From positions 1 through 36,795 of the forward strand of contig JAGQTY010000033.1 of the NCBI GenBank assembly GCA_020438795.1: a DNA stretch of 36,795 nt, written 5' to 3'. Numbering within the stretch: the first letter of the stretch is position 1; each line of letters starts with the position of its first letter. The translations under genes were made by a program, and so were the position numbers. The notes below the pieces were generated by a model, which was given only the letters and a program-made list of their open reading frames with translations, searched no databases and was not told where the DNA came from. The DNA is from Actinomycetota bacterium (lineage in GTDB: Bacteria; Actinomycetota; Actinomycetes; S36-B12; GCA-2699445). This document shows positions 25,282 through 33,988 of the stretch, piece by piece.

Positions 25282-25315
25282 CCGCGGCGGGCTGCGGCAC
25301 ATCAGCTGCCCGCGG
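25282..25315 (-). promoter_or_regulatory. Possible hairpin in the leuC mRNA leader
   Basis: CCGCGGCGGGC at 25282-25292 can pair with GCCCGCGG at 25308-25315 with one bulged base. The stem would end a few bases before the leuC ribosome-binding site. No leucine-rich leader peptide is visible, so classic attenuation is not supported. Confidence 0.25.
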
Positions 25316-25331
25316 CTCGGTCTGCTTCACT

Positions 25332-25404
25332 GTGAGACACGAACGTTTTCACCGTGAGACACGAACGTGGTCTCATATAATGAGATGCTACTCTCACTAT
25401 ATGA
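25332..25404. promoter_or_regulatory. leuC/iclR operator-promoter region with repeated TGAGA sites
   Basis: A 15-base sequence, GTGAGACACGAACGT, occurs twice as exact direct repeats at 25332-25346 and 25354-25368, spaced by 22 bases (about two helix turns). Next comes an inverted repeat with 13-base arms (25373-25385 and 25392-25404, 12 of 13 matching) around a 6-base loop. Inside the left arm is a perfect TATAAT (25376-25381), the -10 box of the regulator gene. The right arm holds TATAGT on the minus strand (25396-25401), a candidate -10 for leuC. TGAGA or TCTCA half-sites appear at least five times. This is the expected shape of an autoregulated IclR-family control region. Confidence 0.65.
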
Positions 25405-25415
25405 ACGAGGCTAGC

Positions 25416-26147
25416 ATGGCGCCTGCGCGCGGGGCAACGTCAGTGGGTGTGCTTGATCGGGTGGTGCGCATCCTGGAGACCGTAGAACGCGGCCCGCAGA
25501 CCCTCAACGATCTGGCACTGACCTCGGGGATCCCCAGACCCACCGCCCATCGCCTCGCGCTGGCACTCGAGACCCACGAACTGCTCCACCGCGACGACTC
25601 GGGGCGCTTCCGCCTCGGACCCAGGATCACCCAACTGGCTGCCGCGATCGGAGGTGAGACTCTGGCGACCAAGGCCGAACCGGTGCTGCGCGCCCTGCGA
25701 GACGCGACCGGGGAGAGCAGCCAGCTCTTCCGGCGCGAGGGTGACCAGCGGGTGTGCATCGCGACAGTGGACCTGGATTCGGGACTGCGGGACACGGTCC
25801 CGCTCCACGCACGACTGCCACTGACCGCCGGGTCCGCCGCGCAGGTCCTGCTCGCCTGGGAGGACCCAGGGGCGCTGAAGCAGCTCGGCACCGTCTTCAC
25901 GCTCGAGGACCTCGCGCAGGTCCGCGGGCGGGGGTGGGCAGCTTCTGTGCAGGAACGGTCCCCGGGGGTCTCCTCGGTGTCAGCGCCGGTGCGGGCCCCG
26001 GACGGAGTCGTGGTTGCCGCAATCTCGGTCTCCGGCCCGTCGGCTCGTTTCGGCTCCGACCCCGGCCGAACGTTCGGTGACAGCGTCGTGGCCGCCGCGC
26101 GCGAACTCGAGGAACGCGCCTTCTCGACACCCCAAGTGAGTGCCTGA
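25416..26147 (+). CDS. ndgR: IclR-family transcriptional regulator (NdgR/LeuR type)
   Basis: The 243-residue product from ATG 25416 has a winged helix-turn-helix at about 10-70 (VGVLDRVVRILETVERG, SGIPRPTAHRLALAL, RFRLGPRITQL). The IclR effector domain follows, with GESSQLFRREGDQRVCIATV and SGLRDTVPLHARLPLTAGSA, and later RSPGVSSVSAPV. Its wording and its place divergent from leuCD match NdgR of Streptomyces, a regulator of amino-acid genes including leuCD. ATG 25416 is chosen because GAGG lies 5 bases upstream; ATG 25401 is an alternative but lies inside the operator-like inverted repeat. It converges on gcvT with 29 bases between. Confidence 0.9.
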   Translation: MAPARGATSVGVLDRVVRILETVERGPQTLNDLALTSGIPRPTAHRLALALETHELLHRDDSGRFRLGPRITQLAAAIGGETLATKAEPVLRALRDATGESSQLFRREGDQRVCIATVDLDSGLRDTVPLHARLPLTAGSAAQVLLAWEDPGALKQLGTVFTLEDLAQVRGRGWAASVQERSPGVSSVSAPVRAPDGVVVAAISVSGPSARFGSDPGRTFGDSVVAAARELEERAFSTPQVSA

Positions 26148-26176
26148 GTGGTCGTTGCAGCTGCGACCGGCGACGG

Positions 26177-27241
26177 TCAGCGTGGGCTGCGCTCCACAAA
26201 GGGTGGCTTCACCACTTCTGCTGCGATTTCCCGGCCACGCATCTGCACATGGACCTGCTGGCCGCGCCCCAGCGACTCCGGCAGGAGCGCCAGCGCGATG
26301 CCACGCTGCAGGGTCGGCGAGAAGGTCCCGCTGGTCAGGTGGCCACCCTCAGCCACGCTCATGCCCGGCCTGGGAACCCCACGGTCCGAGAGCAGCAGGC
26401 CCTGCAGTCTGCGGTCCACGCCGCGTTGCCGCTGTGCCACGAGGGCCTCTTTGCCATCGAAGTGATCCTTCTCCCAGGCGACGGCCCATCCCAGGCCCGC
26501 CTCCAGGGGGGTGATGTCCTCGCTGAGATCCTGACCGCTCAGTGGATAGCCCATCTCCAGTCGCAGGGTGTCTCGAGCCCCGAGACCGCACCGTGTCACG
26601 CGTTCGTCCTGTGCCAGCGACTGCCACAGGGACTCAGCGATCTCCGCGGGGACGAACAGCTCGTATCCACGTTCTCCCGTGTATCCGGATCGAGCGACGT
26701 GGATCGATCGTCCGGCGAAACTCCCGGTGCCGACGCTCATGTAGGGCATATCGGGATTCAGCGAGAGTGAGGCCAGCACGTCGCCCGAGCGGGGGCCTTG
26801 AACCGCGATGATCGCCGTCTCGAGGCTCTCGTCGGCCAGGCCGCCGTCCTCGATCGAGTCGGTCAGGGCGTCACGGACCGCGGCCACGTTGGCCGCATTG
26901 GGCACCACCAGCGCCGAGCCCGGGCCGAGCCGTGCCACAAGCATGTCATCCACGACGCCACCCCGGTCGTTGCACTGGAGCGTGTACTGGATGGCGTTTT
27001 CCTCAAGACCGGCGATGTCGTTGGTGAGCACCTCATCGGCAGCCGCGAGGGCTCCCTCGCCCTCCAGCCAGAGCGTCCCCATGTGACTGACGTCGAAGAT
27101 GCCGCACGATTCGCGGACCGCCTGATGCTCGTTACGGATGCCCGTGCCGAAGTCGATCGGCATCGCAAAACCGGCGAAGTCAACAAGTTTCGCACCTGCC
27201 TGGCGATGCAGCTGAGTCAGTGGCGTCTCGAGCAGAGTCAT
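26177..27241 (-). CDS. gcvT: Aminomethyltransferase (glycine cleavage T protein)
   Basis: GcvT releases ammonia and a methylene group from the aminomethyl arm of lipoylated H protein, forming methylene-tetrahydrofolate. The 354 residues start LLETPLTQLHRQAGAKLVDF and contain the folate-binding region FDVSHMGTLWLEG, QYTLQCNDRGGVVDDMLV and IHVARSGYTGERGYELFV, and end with a GcvT C-terminal barrel (SGTFSPTLQRGIALALL). The ATG has no ribosome-binding site; it lies 7 bases after TAGCCT, so the mRNA is probably leaderless. gcvH and gcvP are not in the window. Confidence 0.95.
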   Translation of the reverse strand: MTLLETPLTQLHRQAGAKLVDFAGFAMPIDFGTGIRNEHQAVRESCGIFDVSHMGTLWLEGEGALAAADEVLTNDIAGLEENAIQYTLQCNDRGGVVDDMLVARLGPGSALVVPNAANVAAVRDALTDSIEDGGLADESLETAIIAVQGPRSGDVLASLSLNPDMPYMSVGTGSFAGRSIHVARSGYTGERGYELFVPAEIAESLWQSLAQDERVTRCGLGARDTLRLEMGYPLSGQDLSEDITPLEAGLGWAVAWEKDHFDGKEALVAQRQRGVDRRLQGLLLSDRGVPRPGMSVAEGGHLTSGTFSPTLQRGIALALLPESLGRGQQVHVQMRGREIAAEVVKPPFVERSPR

Positions 27242-27248
27242 GTCAGGA

Positions 27249-27254
27249 AGGCTA
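27249..27254 (-). promoter_or_regulatory. -10 box placing the gcvT start codon at the transcript start
   Basis: TAGCCT on the minus strand lies 7 bases before the gcvT ATG. There is no Shine-Dalgarno sequence and no clear -35 box. Confidence 0.4.
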
Positions 27255-27283
27255 CCGGCACCCGTACCGCGCGGCCGAAGGCG

Positions 27284-27408
27284 GTCAGCGTGGAACGAGA
27301 CCGATGGGGTCAGCGTGGAACGAAACCAATGAGGTCAGCGTGGAACGAAACCAATGAGGTCAGCGTGGAACGAAACCAATGAGGTCAGCGTGGAACGAAA
27401 CCAATGGG
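27284..27408. repeat. Tandem repeat, five copies of a 25-base unit
   Basis: The unit begins GTCAGCGTGGAACGAAACC and recurs at 27284, 27309, 27334, 27359 and 27384. Copies 2 to 4 are identical, copy 1 differs at three positions and copy 5 at one. It fills the space between the divergent gcvT and pepA genes and ends about 40 bases before the pepA start. A 25-base unit is not a multiple of three, so it is not a protein repeat, and there are no spacers as in CRISPR. Confidence 0.9.
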
Positions 27409-27448
27409 TAGGGTGGGCATTGCACTCCGAGCGAGACAGGGAGCACTC

Positions 27449-28912
27449 GTGGATCAGCCAGCCCCAGGCGCACTCTCGGCCAAGTCCGCAGCCACCGCTG
27501 ACAGCGAGGTACTGGTGGTGCTCGTCGGCGACGACGGGGTCATTGCCGACGACCGGAGCGTTGACGCCGGCACTCGCGGACTCCTCGAAGCCGCCTACGA
27601 CGCCATGATCCGCACAGGTCCCATGAAGGCGCCTGTCACTATCCCCGCACCCGACGGCCTCGCCGCCGAACTCGTGGTGCTGTCCAGAGTCACCGGGTCC
27701 GCCGACGACGAAGCGCTGAGGGCAGCCTGTGGCGCGGCCTTCCAGCACATCGGCCACGCCCGCAGTGCGGCTGTTCCCCTGCCGGAGCAGTCCCAGCGGG
27801 CTGTCATGGAGGGAGCCCTGCTCGGCAACTACCGCTACAACCGCTACCTCGATGCTCCCCGCGCCGAGGATCGAAGCGGTACTGACCGGATCGACTTCCT
27901 GACAGGGCGCACCCCGACCAAGGCGCTCAGGACGATGCTGGCGCAGGCTCAGGCCACCGCCGCCGGGGTGAACCTGGCCAGGGACATGGTGAACGCGCCA
28001 CCGAACAAGCTCTACCCCAGCGAGATGGCCAGCCTCGCCCGCGCGACCTTCAAGGACTCCGAGGTGGATGTGAAGGTGTGGGGTCCCAAGGAACTGCGCC
28101 GGGGTGGCTATGGCGGACTGACCGCCGTCGGCCAGGGGTCCAGGCGGGGTCCCAGACTGATCAGGCTGCGCTACGCTCCCAAGGGCGCCACGACATCGCT
28201 TGCGTTCGTCGGCAAAGGGATCACCTTCGATTCCGGCGGCCTCTCGCTGAAGGGGGCAAAGCCGATGGAGTGGATGAAGTCTGATCTGGGCGGTGCCGCT
28301 GCCGTGATGGGCGCCGTCATGGCGATCGCAGCTCGGCAGCTCCCTGTCAATGTCACAGGCTGGCTGTGCGCGGCGGAGAACATGCCCGACGGTGGGGCAC
28401 AGCGCCCCAGCGACGTGATCACGATCCGGGGCGGGCGGACCGTCGAAGTTCTCAACACCGACGCGGAGGGACGCCTCGTCCTTGCCGACGGGCTGACCAG
28501 AGCCGCGGAGGACGATCCCGATCTCATCGTTGATGTGGCCACCCTGACCGGCGCCTCGATGGTGGCCCTCGGCAGCCGCGTCGCCGGTGTCATGGGTCAG
28601 GAGGAGACCCGGGACGCAGTGGTGCACTGCGCCACTGAGGCCGGTGAATCAGCATGGGCGATGCCACTGCCCGACGAGTTGCGGGCGACGCTTGACTCCG
28701 AAGTCGCAGACATCGCGAACATCGGCGGTCCGAACGGCGGCATGCTGTCGGCTGCGGTGTTCCTGCGTGAGTTCGTGCCGCAGCAGGCCTGGGCCCACGT
28801 GGACATGGCCGGCCCGGGCTGGAACTCCGGCTCGAGCCACGGATACACGCCCAAGGGCGGCACCGGCTGGGGGGTTCGGACCCTGCTCCAGGTCGCGATC
28901 GACAACAGTTGA
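27449..28912 (+). CDS. pepA: Leucyl aminopeptidase (M17 family)
   Basis: The 487-residue metalloprotease removes N-terminal residues from peptides in the cytoplasm with two metal ions. The catalytic C-terminal domain shows FVGKGITFDSGGLSLKG, WMKSDLGGAAAVMGA and the signature NTDAEGRLVLADGL. The N-terminal half is a macro-like domain. GTG 27449 is chosen because AGGGAG lies five bases upstream; an ATG at 27404 would add 15 residues coming from the end of the tandem repeat. It is followed 88 bases later by lpd, as in mycobacteria, where pepB is near dlaT. Confidence 0.95.
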   Translation: MDQPAPGALSAKSAATADSEVLVVLVGDDGVIADDRSVDAGTRGLLEAAYDAMIRTGPMKAPVTIPAPDGLAAELVVLSRVTGSADDEALRAACGAAFQHIGHARSAAVPLPEQSQRAVMEGALLGNYRYNRYLDAPRAEDRSGTDRIDFLTGRTPTKALRTMLAQAQATAAGVNLARDMVNAPPNKLYPSEMASLARATFKDSEVDVKVWGPKELRRGGYGGLTAVGQGSRRGPRLIRLRYAPKGATTSLAFVGKGITFDSGGLSLKGAKPMEWMKSDLGGAAAVMGAVMAIAARQLPVNVTGWLCAAENMPDGGAQRPSDVITIRGGRTVEVLNTDAEGRLVLADGLTRAAEDDPDLIVDVATLTGASMVALGSRVAGVMGQEETRDAVVHCATEAGESAWAMPLPDELRATLDSEVADIANIGGPNGGMLSAAVFLREFVPQQAWAHVDMAGPGWNSGSSHGYTPKGGTGWGVRTLLQVAIDNS

Positions 28913-29000
28913 GCTGTCCGCACGGCGCCGACCGCGACGCCGGCCCTGCGGCGCGGCGCGCCCCGACCCCCAGAACCTGACTCAGTGAGAGGATGGATTC

Positions 29001-30374
29001 GTGAGTGAGCAATTCGATCTGGTGATACTCGGCGGTGGCAGTGGCGGCTACGCATGTGCGCTACGGGCCAGCGAACTCGGAATGACCGTGGCGCTGGTCG
29101 AGCAGGACAAGCTGGGAGGCACTTGTCTGCACCGGGGGTGCATCCCCACCAAGGCGCTGCTGCACAGCGCTGAGGTGGCAGACACTGCTCGCGAGGCCGC
29201 GGAGTTCGGCGTCCACGCGAAGTTCAAGGGCATCGACGTGGAGGGGGTCGACAAGTACAAGAACAACGTCGTCGCCCGCCTCTACAAGGGCCTGCAGGGG
29301 CTCGTGAAGTCGCGCGATGTCACCTACGTCGAGGGACACGGCCGACTCACCTCGTCCACTACGGTGACGGTCGGCGATCGTGTCCTTGAGGGACGCTCAG
29401 TCGTGCTGGCCACGGGATCATATGCGCGGTCACTGCCCGGACTCGGGATCGAGGGGCGCATCATCACCAGCGACCAGGCCCTCGAACTGACCCATGTCCC
29501 CAGCAGCGTGGTGATCCTGGGAGGCGGGGTCATCGGCGTCGAGTTTGCGAGCGTCTGGCGTTCCTTCGGGGCGGAGGTGACGATCATCGAGGCGCTGCCC
29601 CGCCTGGTGCCCAGTGAGGACGAGGCGAGCAGCAAGGCGCTGGCTCGCGCCTTCCGGCGCCGGGGGATCAAGTCACAGACCGGTGTGCGGTTCGCCGGGG
29701 CCCGGCAGGACGATCAGGGTGTCGAGGTCACGCTCGAGGACGGCACCAGCCTGCGGGCCGACCTGCTGCTGGTCGCAGTCGGACGGGGGCCGAACACCGC
29801 TGACATCGGATACGAGGAGAACGGGGTCGCACTCGACCGCGGCTTCGTGGTCACCGACGACCACCTGCAGACCAGTGTCCCCGGCGTCTACGCGGTGGGT
29901 GACATCGTTCCCGGCCTGCAACTGGCACACCGCGGCTTCGGCCAGGGGATATACGTCGCCGAACACCTTGCCGGGCTGAACCCGGCTCCGATCGACGAAG
30001 CTGGCATCCCAAGGGTCACCTACTGCGACCCCGAGGTGGCCTCTGTCGGCCTCACCGAGGCCCAGGCCGATGCCGAATACGGCTCAGACTCGGTCATCAC
30101 CTACGAGTACAACCTCGGCGGCAACGGCAAGAGCCAGATCCTTGCGACGACCGGTTTCGTGAAGCTGGTCGCAGTCAAGGACGGTCCCGTTGTGGGGATA
30201 CACATGGTCGGGGCTCGTATGGGCGAACAGATCGGTGAGGCGCAGCTGATCTACAACTGGGAAGCCCTGCCGTCCGAGGTCGCGGCCCTCATCCATGCTC
30301 ACCCGACGCAGTCGGAGGCGCTCGGCGAGGCGCACCTGGCTCTGGCCGGCAAGCCACTGCACGCGCACGCCTGA
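29001..30374 (+). CDS. lpdA: Dihydrolipoyl dehydrogenase (E3)
   Basis: This 457-residue flavoprotein re-oxidises dihydrolipoyl groups of 2-oxoacid dehydrogenase complexes with NAD+. It has the FAD loop LGGGSGG (10-16), the redox-active disulfide GGTCLHRGC (C42 and C47), the NAD-binding VILGGGVIGVEFAS, the second FAD site GVYAVGDIVPG, and the C-terminal HAHPTQSEAL with the catalytic histidine-glutamate pair. GTG 29001 has a GAGAGGAT site upstream. The histidine-arginine within the redox motif is usual for actinobacterial E3. It precedes sucB by 111 bases, so E3 and E2 are made together. Confidence 0.96.
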   Translation: MSEQFDLVILGGGSGGYACALRASELGMTVALVEQDKLGGTCLHRGCIPTKALLHSAEVADTAREAAEFGVHAKFKGIDVEGVDKYKNNVVARLYKGLQGLVKSRDVTYVEGHGRLTSSTTVTVGDRVLEGRSVVLATGSYARSLPGLGIEGRIITSDQALELTHVPSSVVILGGGVIGVEFASVWRSFGAEVTIIEALPRLVPSEDEASSKALARAFRRRGIKSQTGVRFAGARQDDQGVEVTLEDGTSLRADLLLVAVGRGPNTADIGYEENGVALDRGFVVTDDHLQTSVPGVYAVGDIVPGLQLAHRGFGQGIYVAEHLAGLNPAPIDEAGIPRVTYCDPEVASVGLTEAQADAEYGSDSVITYEYNLGGNGKSQILATTGFVKLVAVKDGPVVGIHMVGARMGEQIGEAQLIYNWEALPSEVAALIHAHPTQSEALGEAHLALAGKPLHAHA

Positions 30375-30485
30375 ACCTCAGGTGCGCCGGAGCCTCGAGT
30401 GTCTGCTCGTGTCGCCGCCGAAATACCTGACAGATGCGGCCAAACCACGCAAAGATACCCATAGGAACCCAGAAGAAGGAACGTC

Positions 30486-32348
30486 GTGACCACACCCGTT
30501 ACCCTGCCGCAGTTGGGCGAGAGCGTCACCGAAGGTACCGTCACCCGCTGGCTCAAGAACGTGGGCGACCATGTCGAGGTCGACGAACCTCTGCTGGAGG
30601 TCTCGACCGACAAGGTGGACACCGAGATCCCGTCCCCCGTCGCGGGGACTCTGGTATCCATCAGTGCCCAGGAGGATGACATCGTCCAAGTGGGCGCAGA
30701 GCTCGCCCGGATCGGTGCGGCGGACCAGGCCCCAAGCGCTCCCCCGGCGCCGCCCGCACCTGAACCCGCTGCAGGTGCGCAGGCTAGCGCAGCACCCACT
30801 GCGGCCCCGGCAACTCCGGTCGCTGCAGCTGCGCCGCCCCCCGCGCCAGCCGCGCCTGTGCAACCCCCCGTCCAGGCAACTCCGGTGGCTGCGGCTGCTC
30901 CGCAGCCACCCCCCGCGCCAGCGTCCGCGTCCGCTGCTGGGGCCGGGTCCGCAGGCACCGAGGTGAAGCTGCCCGAACTGGGCGAGAGTGTCACCGAGGG
31001 CACGGTCACGCGCTGGCTCAAGACCGTCGGGGAACAGGTGGCCGTCGATGAGCCCCTGGTCGAGATTTCCACCGACAAGGTGGACACCGAGATTCCCTCC
31101 CCGGTCGCGGGGATCCTGCAGCGGATCGTGGCCAACGAGGACGAGATCGTCGCCGTCGGCGGGGTACTGGCGGTGGTCGGGGCTGCCTCCGCCGCCCCTG
31201 ACTCCGCTGAGGCGGCTGGCACCCCGGCACCCGCTGAGCCCATCGCCGCGTCGGCGCCGAGCCCGCCGCCGGCCCCCGCCCCGACACAGAGCCCGGCACA
31301 GAGCCCGGCACAGAGCCCGGCGCCGCCGGGAGCCTCCGGGCCGACCCGTCCCGAGCAGGCGAAGGCGCCCGAACCAGCGCCCACCCCCACTCCCCCGAAA
31401 CCACCCGAGCCCGCAGCTGCGGCGGCATCGGAGAGCGGTCCGGCCTACGTAACGCCACTGGTGCGCAAACTCGCCAAGCAGCATGGTGTCGATCTGGCGA
31501 AGGTCAGCGGCACAGGCATCGGCGGCCGGATCCGCCGCCAGGACGTGCTCGCTGCGGCCGAGCAACAGGCACCGACCGGCCAGTCGGATGGGCCTGAGCC
31601 GTCGGCCCCTGCCGGACCACCCAGCAGCCCGGTGCGGGGGCGGGTCGAGAAGCTCTCCCGGCTCCGCAAGGTCATCGCCGAGCGGATGGTGGAGTCCCTG
31701 CACGTGTCCGCCCAGCTCACTACTGTGGTCGAGGCCGACGTCTCGAGGATCGCCCAGCTGCGGGGGGCGACGAAGAAGTCCTTCGAGTCCCGCGAGGGTG
31801 TCAAGCTGTCATTCCTCCCCTTCTTCGCCAAGGCGGTGGTGGAGGCGCTCAAGGTGCATCCGGTCCTGAATGCCTCCATCGATCTGGAGACAGGAACCGT
31901 CACCTATCACGACGCGGAACATCTCGGCGTCGCCGTGGATACCGAGCGCGGACTCCTTGTCCCTGTCATCCGGGATGCCGGGGACCTGAACGTGACCGGC
32001 CTGGCCCGGAAGATCGCGGACCTGGCCGAACGCACCCGGACCAACAAGGTGACTCCCGATGAATTGTCAGGCGGCACCTTCACGCTGACGAACACCGGCA
32101 GCCGGGGGGCGCTGTTCGACACGCCGATCATCAACCAGCCACAGGTTGCCATTCTGGGGATGGGCTCGGTCGTCAAGCGCCCGGTTGTCGTCCAGGGACC
32201 GGACGGCGGCAATGTGATCGCGGTCCGTTCCATGGTGTACCTCGCACTGACGTACGACCACCGACTGGTTGACGGAGCGGACGCGGCTCGCTTCCTGGAG
32301 ACAGTCAAGGCGCGTCTCGAAGAGGGGTCGTTCGCGAGCGAAGTATGA
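30486..32348 (+). CDS. sucB: 2-oxoacid dehydrogenase dihydrolipoyl acyltransferase (E2), two lipoyl domains
   Basis: The 620-residue E2 core protein has two lipoyl domains, 2-79 and 159-233, with lipoyl lysines K43 and K198, each in STDKVDTE. Alanine/proline-rich linkers follow (80-157, 234-316), then a peripheral subunit-binding domain (about 319-357: [29 protein letters not shown]) and a catalytic domain ending with DHRLVDG (H592, D596). Actinobacteria use such a protein (DlaT in mycobacteria) for pyruvate dehydrogenase, so the name sucB is by family only. It starts at GTG after AGAAGGAAC. Its neighbours lpdA, lipB and lipA supply its partner and its cofactor. Confidence 0.94.
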   Translation: MTTPVTLPQLGESVTEGTVTRWLKNVGDHVEVDEPLLEVSTDKVDTEIPSPVAGTLVSISAQEDDIVQVGAELARIGAADQAPSAPPAPPAPEPAAGAQASAAPTAAPATPVAAAAPPPAPAAPVQPPVQATPVAAAAPQPPPAPASASAAGAGSAGTEVKLPELGESVTEGTVTRWLKTVGEQVAVDEPLVEISTDKVDTEIPSPVAGILQRIVANEDEIVAVGGVLAVVGAASAAPDSAEAAGTPAPAEPIAASAPSPPPAPAPTQSPAQSPAQSPAPPGASGPTRPEQAKAPEPAPTPTPPKPPEPAAAAASESGPAYVTPLVRKLAKQHGVDLAKVSGTGIGGRIRRQDVLAAAEQQAPTGQSDGPEPSAPAGPPSSPVRGRVEKLSRLRKVIAERMVESLHVSAQLTTVVEADVSRIAQLRGATKKSFESREGVKLSFLPFFAKAVVEALKVHPVLNASIDLETGTVTYHDAEHLGVAVDTERGLLVPVIRDAGDLNVTGLARKIADLAERTRTNKVTPDELSGGTFTLTNTGSRGALFDTPIINQPQVAILGMGSVVKRPVVVQGPDGGNVIAVRSMVYLALTYDHRLVDGADAARFLETVKARLEEGSFASEV

Positions 32349-32402
32349 CGCGCGCATGATCGAAGCACGGCTTCGGTGGTGGCCGCAGCCCCTTCGGTCC
32401 CG

Positions 32403-32408
32403 TAGCCT
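32403..32408 (+). promoter_or_regulatory. -10 box placing the lipB start codon at the transcript start
   Basis: TAGCCT lies 6 bases before GTG 32415, with no Shine-Dalgarno sequence. This supports the long form of LipB and a separate lipB promoter. Confidence 0.4.
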
Positions 32409-32414
32409 GGCAGT

Positions 32415-33092
32415 GTGCCGGTGAACGATGTCTGCGACCCCGCGATGGGGTCTGCCAGGCTCGATGGAATCCGACTGCACCGAGTCGGCCTGGGGACGCA
32501 GCGGGTGGACTACTCGCGAGGACTCGAACTGCAGCGGGACCTCCACGACCGGGTGGCCAGTGGCACGGAACCGAACACATTGCTGCTGCTCGAGCACGAA
32601 CCTGTGTTCACCGCCGGCTCGCGCACGCAGGCCACAGATCTGCCCGACGACGGCACGCCCGTCGTGCCGACCGATCGTGGCGGCAGGATCACCTGGCACG
32701 GTCCGGGGCAGCTGGTCGGGTACCCGATCGTGCGCCTACCGCAGCGCCTGGACGTCGTGGCCTACGTCAGGGAACTGGAGTCCCTGCTGCTCGCAGTCAG
32801 TCGAAGCTTCGGGGTGCATGGCCGACGGGTTGAAGGCCGCAGCGGGGTCTGGGTCGCCCATGACGGCCAACCGGACCGCAAGGTCGCCGCCATCGGCGTG
32901 CGGGTGTCACGAGGAACCACGATGCACGGGTTCGCGCTGAACTGCGACTGCGACCTGGACTGGGCCCAGCGCATCGTTCCCTGCGGCATCAGCGACGCGG
33001 GCGTGACCAGCCTCTCGAGGGAGACCGGACGCCGGATATCCGTCAGCACCGCCGCCGATCGCGTCGAGGCCGAGCTGGCGGAGCACGGATGA
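32415..33092 (+). CDS. lipB: Lipoyl(octanoyl) transferase
   Basis: LipB moves octanoyl from acyl carrier protein to the lipoyl lysine of E2 and H proteins. The 225 residues include RGGRITWHGPGQLVGYP (88-104) and HGFALNCDCDL, with catalytic lysine 156 (RKVAAIGVR) and cysteine 190 (VPCGISDAGVTSL). The chosen start is GTG 32415, six bases after a -10 box; the first 15 residues are not conserved, and ATG 32445 (MGSARLDGIRLHRVG) is a possible alternative. Its stop overlaps the next membrane protein gene by four bases. Confidence 0.95.
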   Translation: MPVNDVCDPAMGSARLDGIRLHRVGLGTQRVDYSRGLELQRDLHDRVASGTEPNTLLLLEHEPVFTAGSRTQATDLPDDGTPVVPTDRGGRITWHGPGQLVGYPIVRLPQRLDVVAYVRELESLLLAVSRSFGVHGRRVEGRSGVWVAHDGQPDRKVAAIGVRVSRGTTMHGFALNCDCDLDWAQRIVPCGISDAGVTSLSRETGRRISVSTAADRVEAELAEHG

Positions 33093-33988
33093 GGGCCTCG
33101 CGGATCACCGCGGTCATCCTCGCGGCCGTGTTCGCCGCCGTGACGATCTTCGGCTTCCTGGCGCAATCCTCTCTCACCGACGATGCGGGATTCTCCGAGA
33201 GTCTCGAACAGTCGATGTCAGATCCGGCGACGCGCCAGGAACTGGCCTCGGAGGTAGCCCAAGCCGTCTCGACCTCGCTGAATCGCGTCGTCCAGGAGGG
33301 CGGTGTGGCCGGAGCGGCCATCAGTGCCGTAGGGGTGGACAACCTCGCCAGCAGGGTCGGCGACGCCCTTTCCTCCCCCGAGGCGACCGCGGCCTTCACG
33401 TCATGGCTCGAGACACTGCACGATGGACTGGCCGCAGATGCGCTGGGCACGCCCGATGACAATGTCTCGGTCTCGGGCAGCACGGTCTCGGTGAAGCTGT
33501 CATCCTTGATCACGCCGATCCTCACCAACACCCCTATCGGCGGTCTCTCCGGTGTGGCACAGAGCGTGCTCGGAGACACGTCGGTGTCGATCGACGTCGG
33601 CTTCAACCTCGAGCGACGGCTGCAACTGGCCGGTGCGGCGGCGAACGCACGGTGGGCGATGCTCGTGCTCACGGCAGTACTGGTCAGTGTTGCCGTCTTC
33701 CTCGGTCCGGCGCGATGGCGGTGGTTCTTCCGCTCGCTGTTCTTCATGGGCCTGAGCGTGCTGCTGCTGGCGGGCGTGATCCTGCTGCTCGAAGGCTCAG
33801 GTTCCCCACAGTTGCCGGCTCTCACCGACGCCATCATGAGCGCAACGACACAGGGCGGGATCGGGCTCGCGGGCGCCATCGGTGCCGGCCTGATCATCAT
33901 CGGAGCACTCGGATGGTTCTTCATGCGGGGCCCCTCTCCCACGGCGACGTCACAAACAACAATTAGGGAGTCCCCCAGTGGCAGCTGA
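33089..33988 (+). CDS. Membrane protein of unknown function between lipB and lipA
   Basis: The 299-residue product has an N-terminal membrane helix (about 6-25), a long extracytoplasmic domain (about 26-186) rich in alanine and serine, and three more helices (187-205, 213-234, 257-278). The outer domain contains [20 protein letters not shown] and later INTPIGG-like turns, but no catalytic motif. I recognise no family with confidence; similar four-helix actinobacterial proteins are annotated only as membrane proteins. It overlaps lipB by four bases and lipA by eleven, so it is coupled to both. This may mean a role with lipoate enzymes or simply a shared transcript. Confidence 0.85.
   Translation: MRASRITAVILAAVFAAVTIFGFLAQSSLTDDAGFSESLEQSMSDPATRQELASEVAQAVSTSLNRVVQEGGVAGAAISAVGVDNLASRVGDALSSPEATAAFTSWLETLHDGLAADALGTPDDNVSVSGSTVSVKLSSLITPILTNTPIGGLSGVAQSVLGDTSVSIDVGFNLERRLQLAGAAANARWAMLVLTAVLVSVAVFLGPARWRWFFRSLFFMGLSVLLLAGVILLLEGSGSPQLPALTDAIMSATTQGGIGLAGAIGAGLIIIGALGWFFMRGPSPTATSQTTIRESPSGS

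Noticed and set aside
27284..27408. CRISPR array
   Set aside because: The 25-base units are directly adjacent with no spacers, and no cas genes are in the window.
27354..27448. Longer N-terminus of PepA, or a repeat peptide, encoded in the tandem repeat
   Set aside because: The repeat length is not a multiple of three, so no regular peptide results. GTG 27449 has a proper ribosome-binding site, and the extra residues are not family-like.
27335..28627. Long minus-strand open frame opposite pepA
   Set aside because: It is antisense to clear M17 peptidase motifs and has shadow-like composition.
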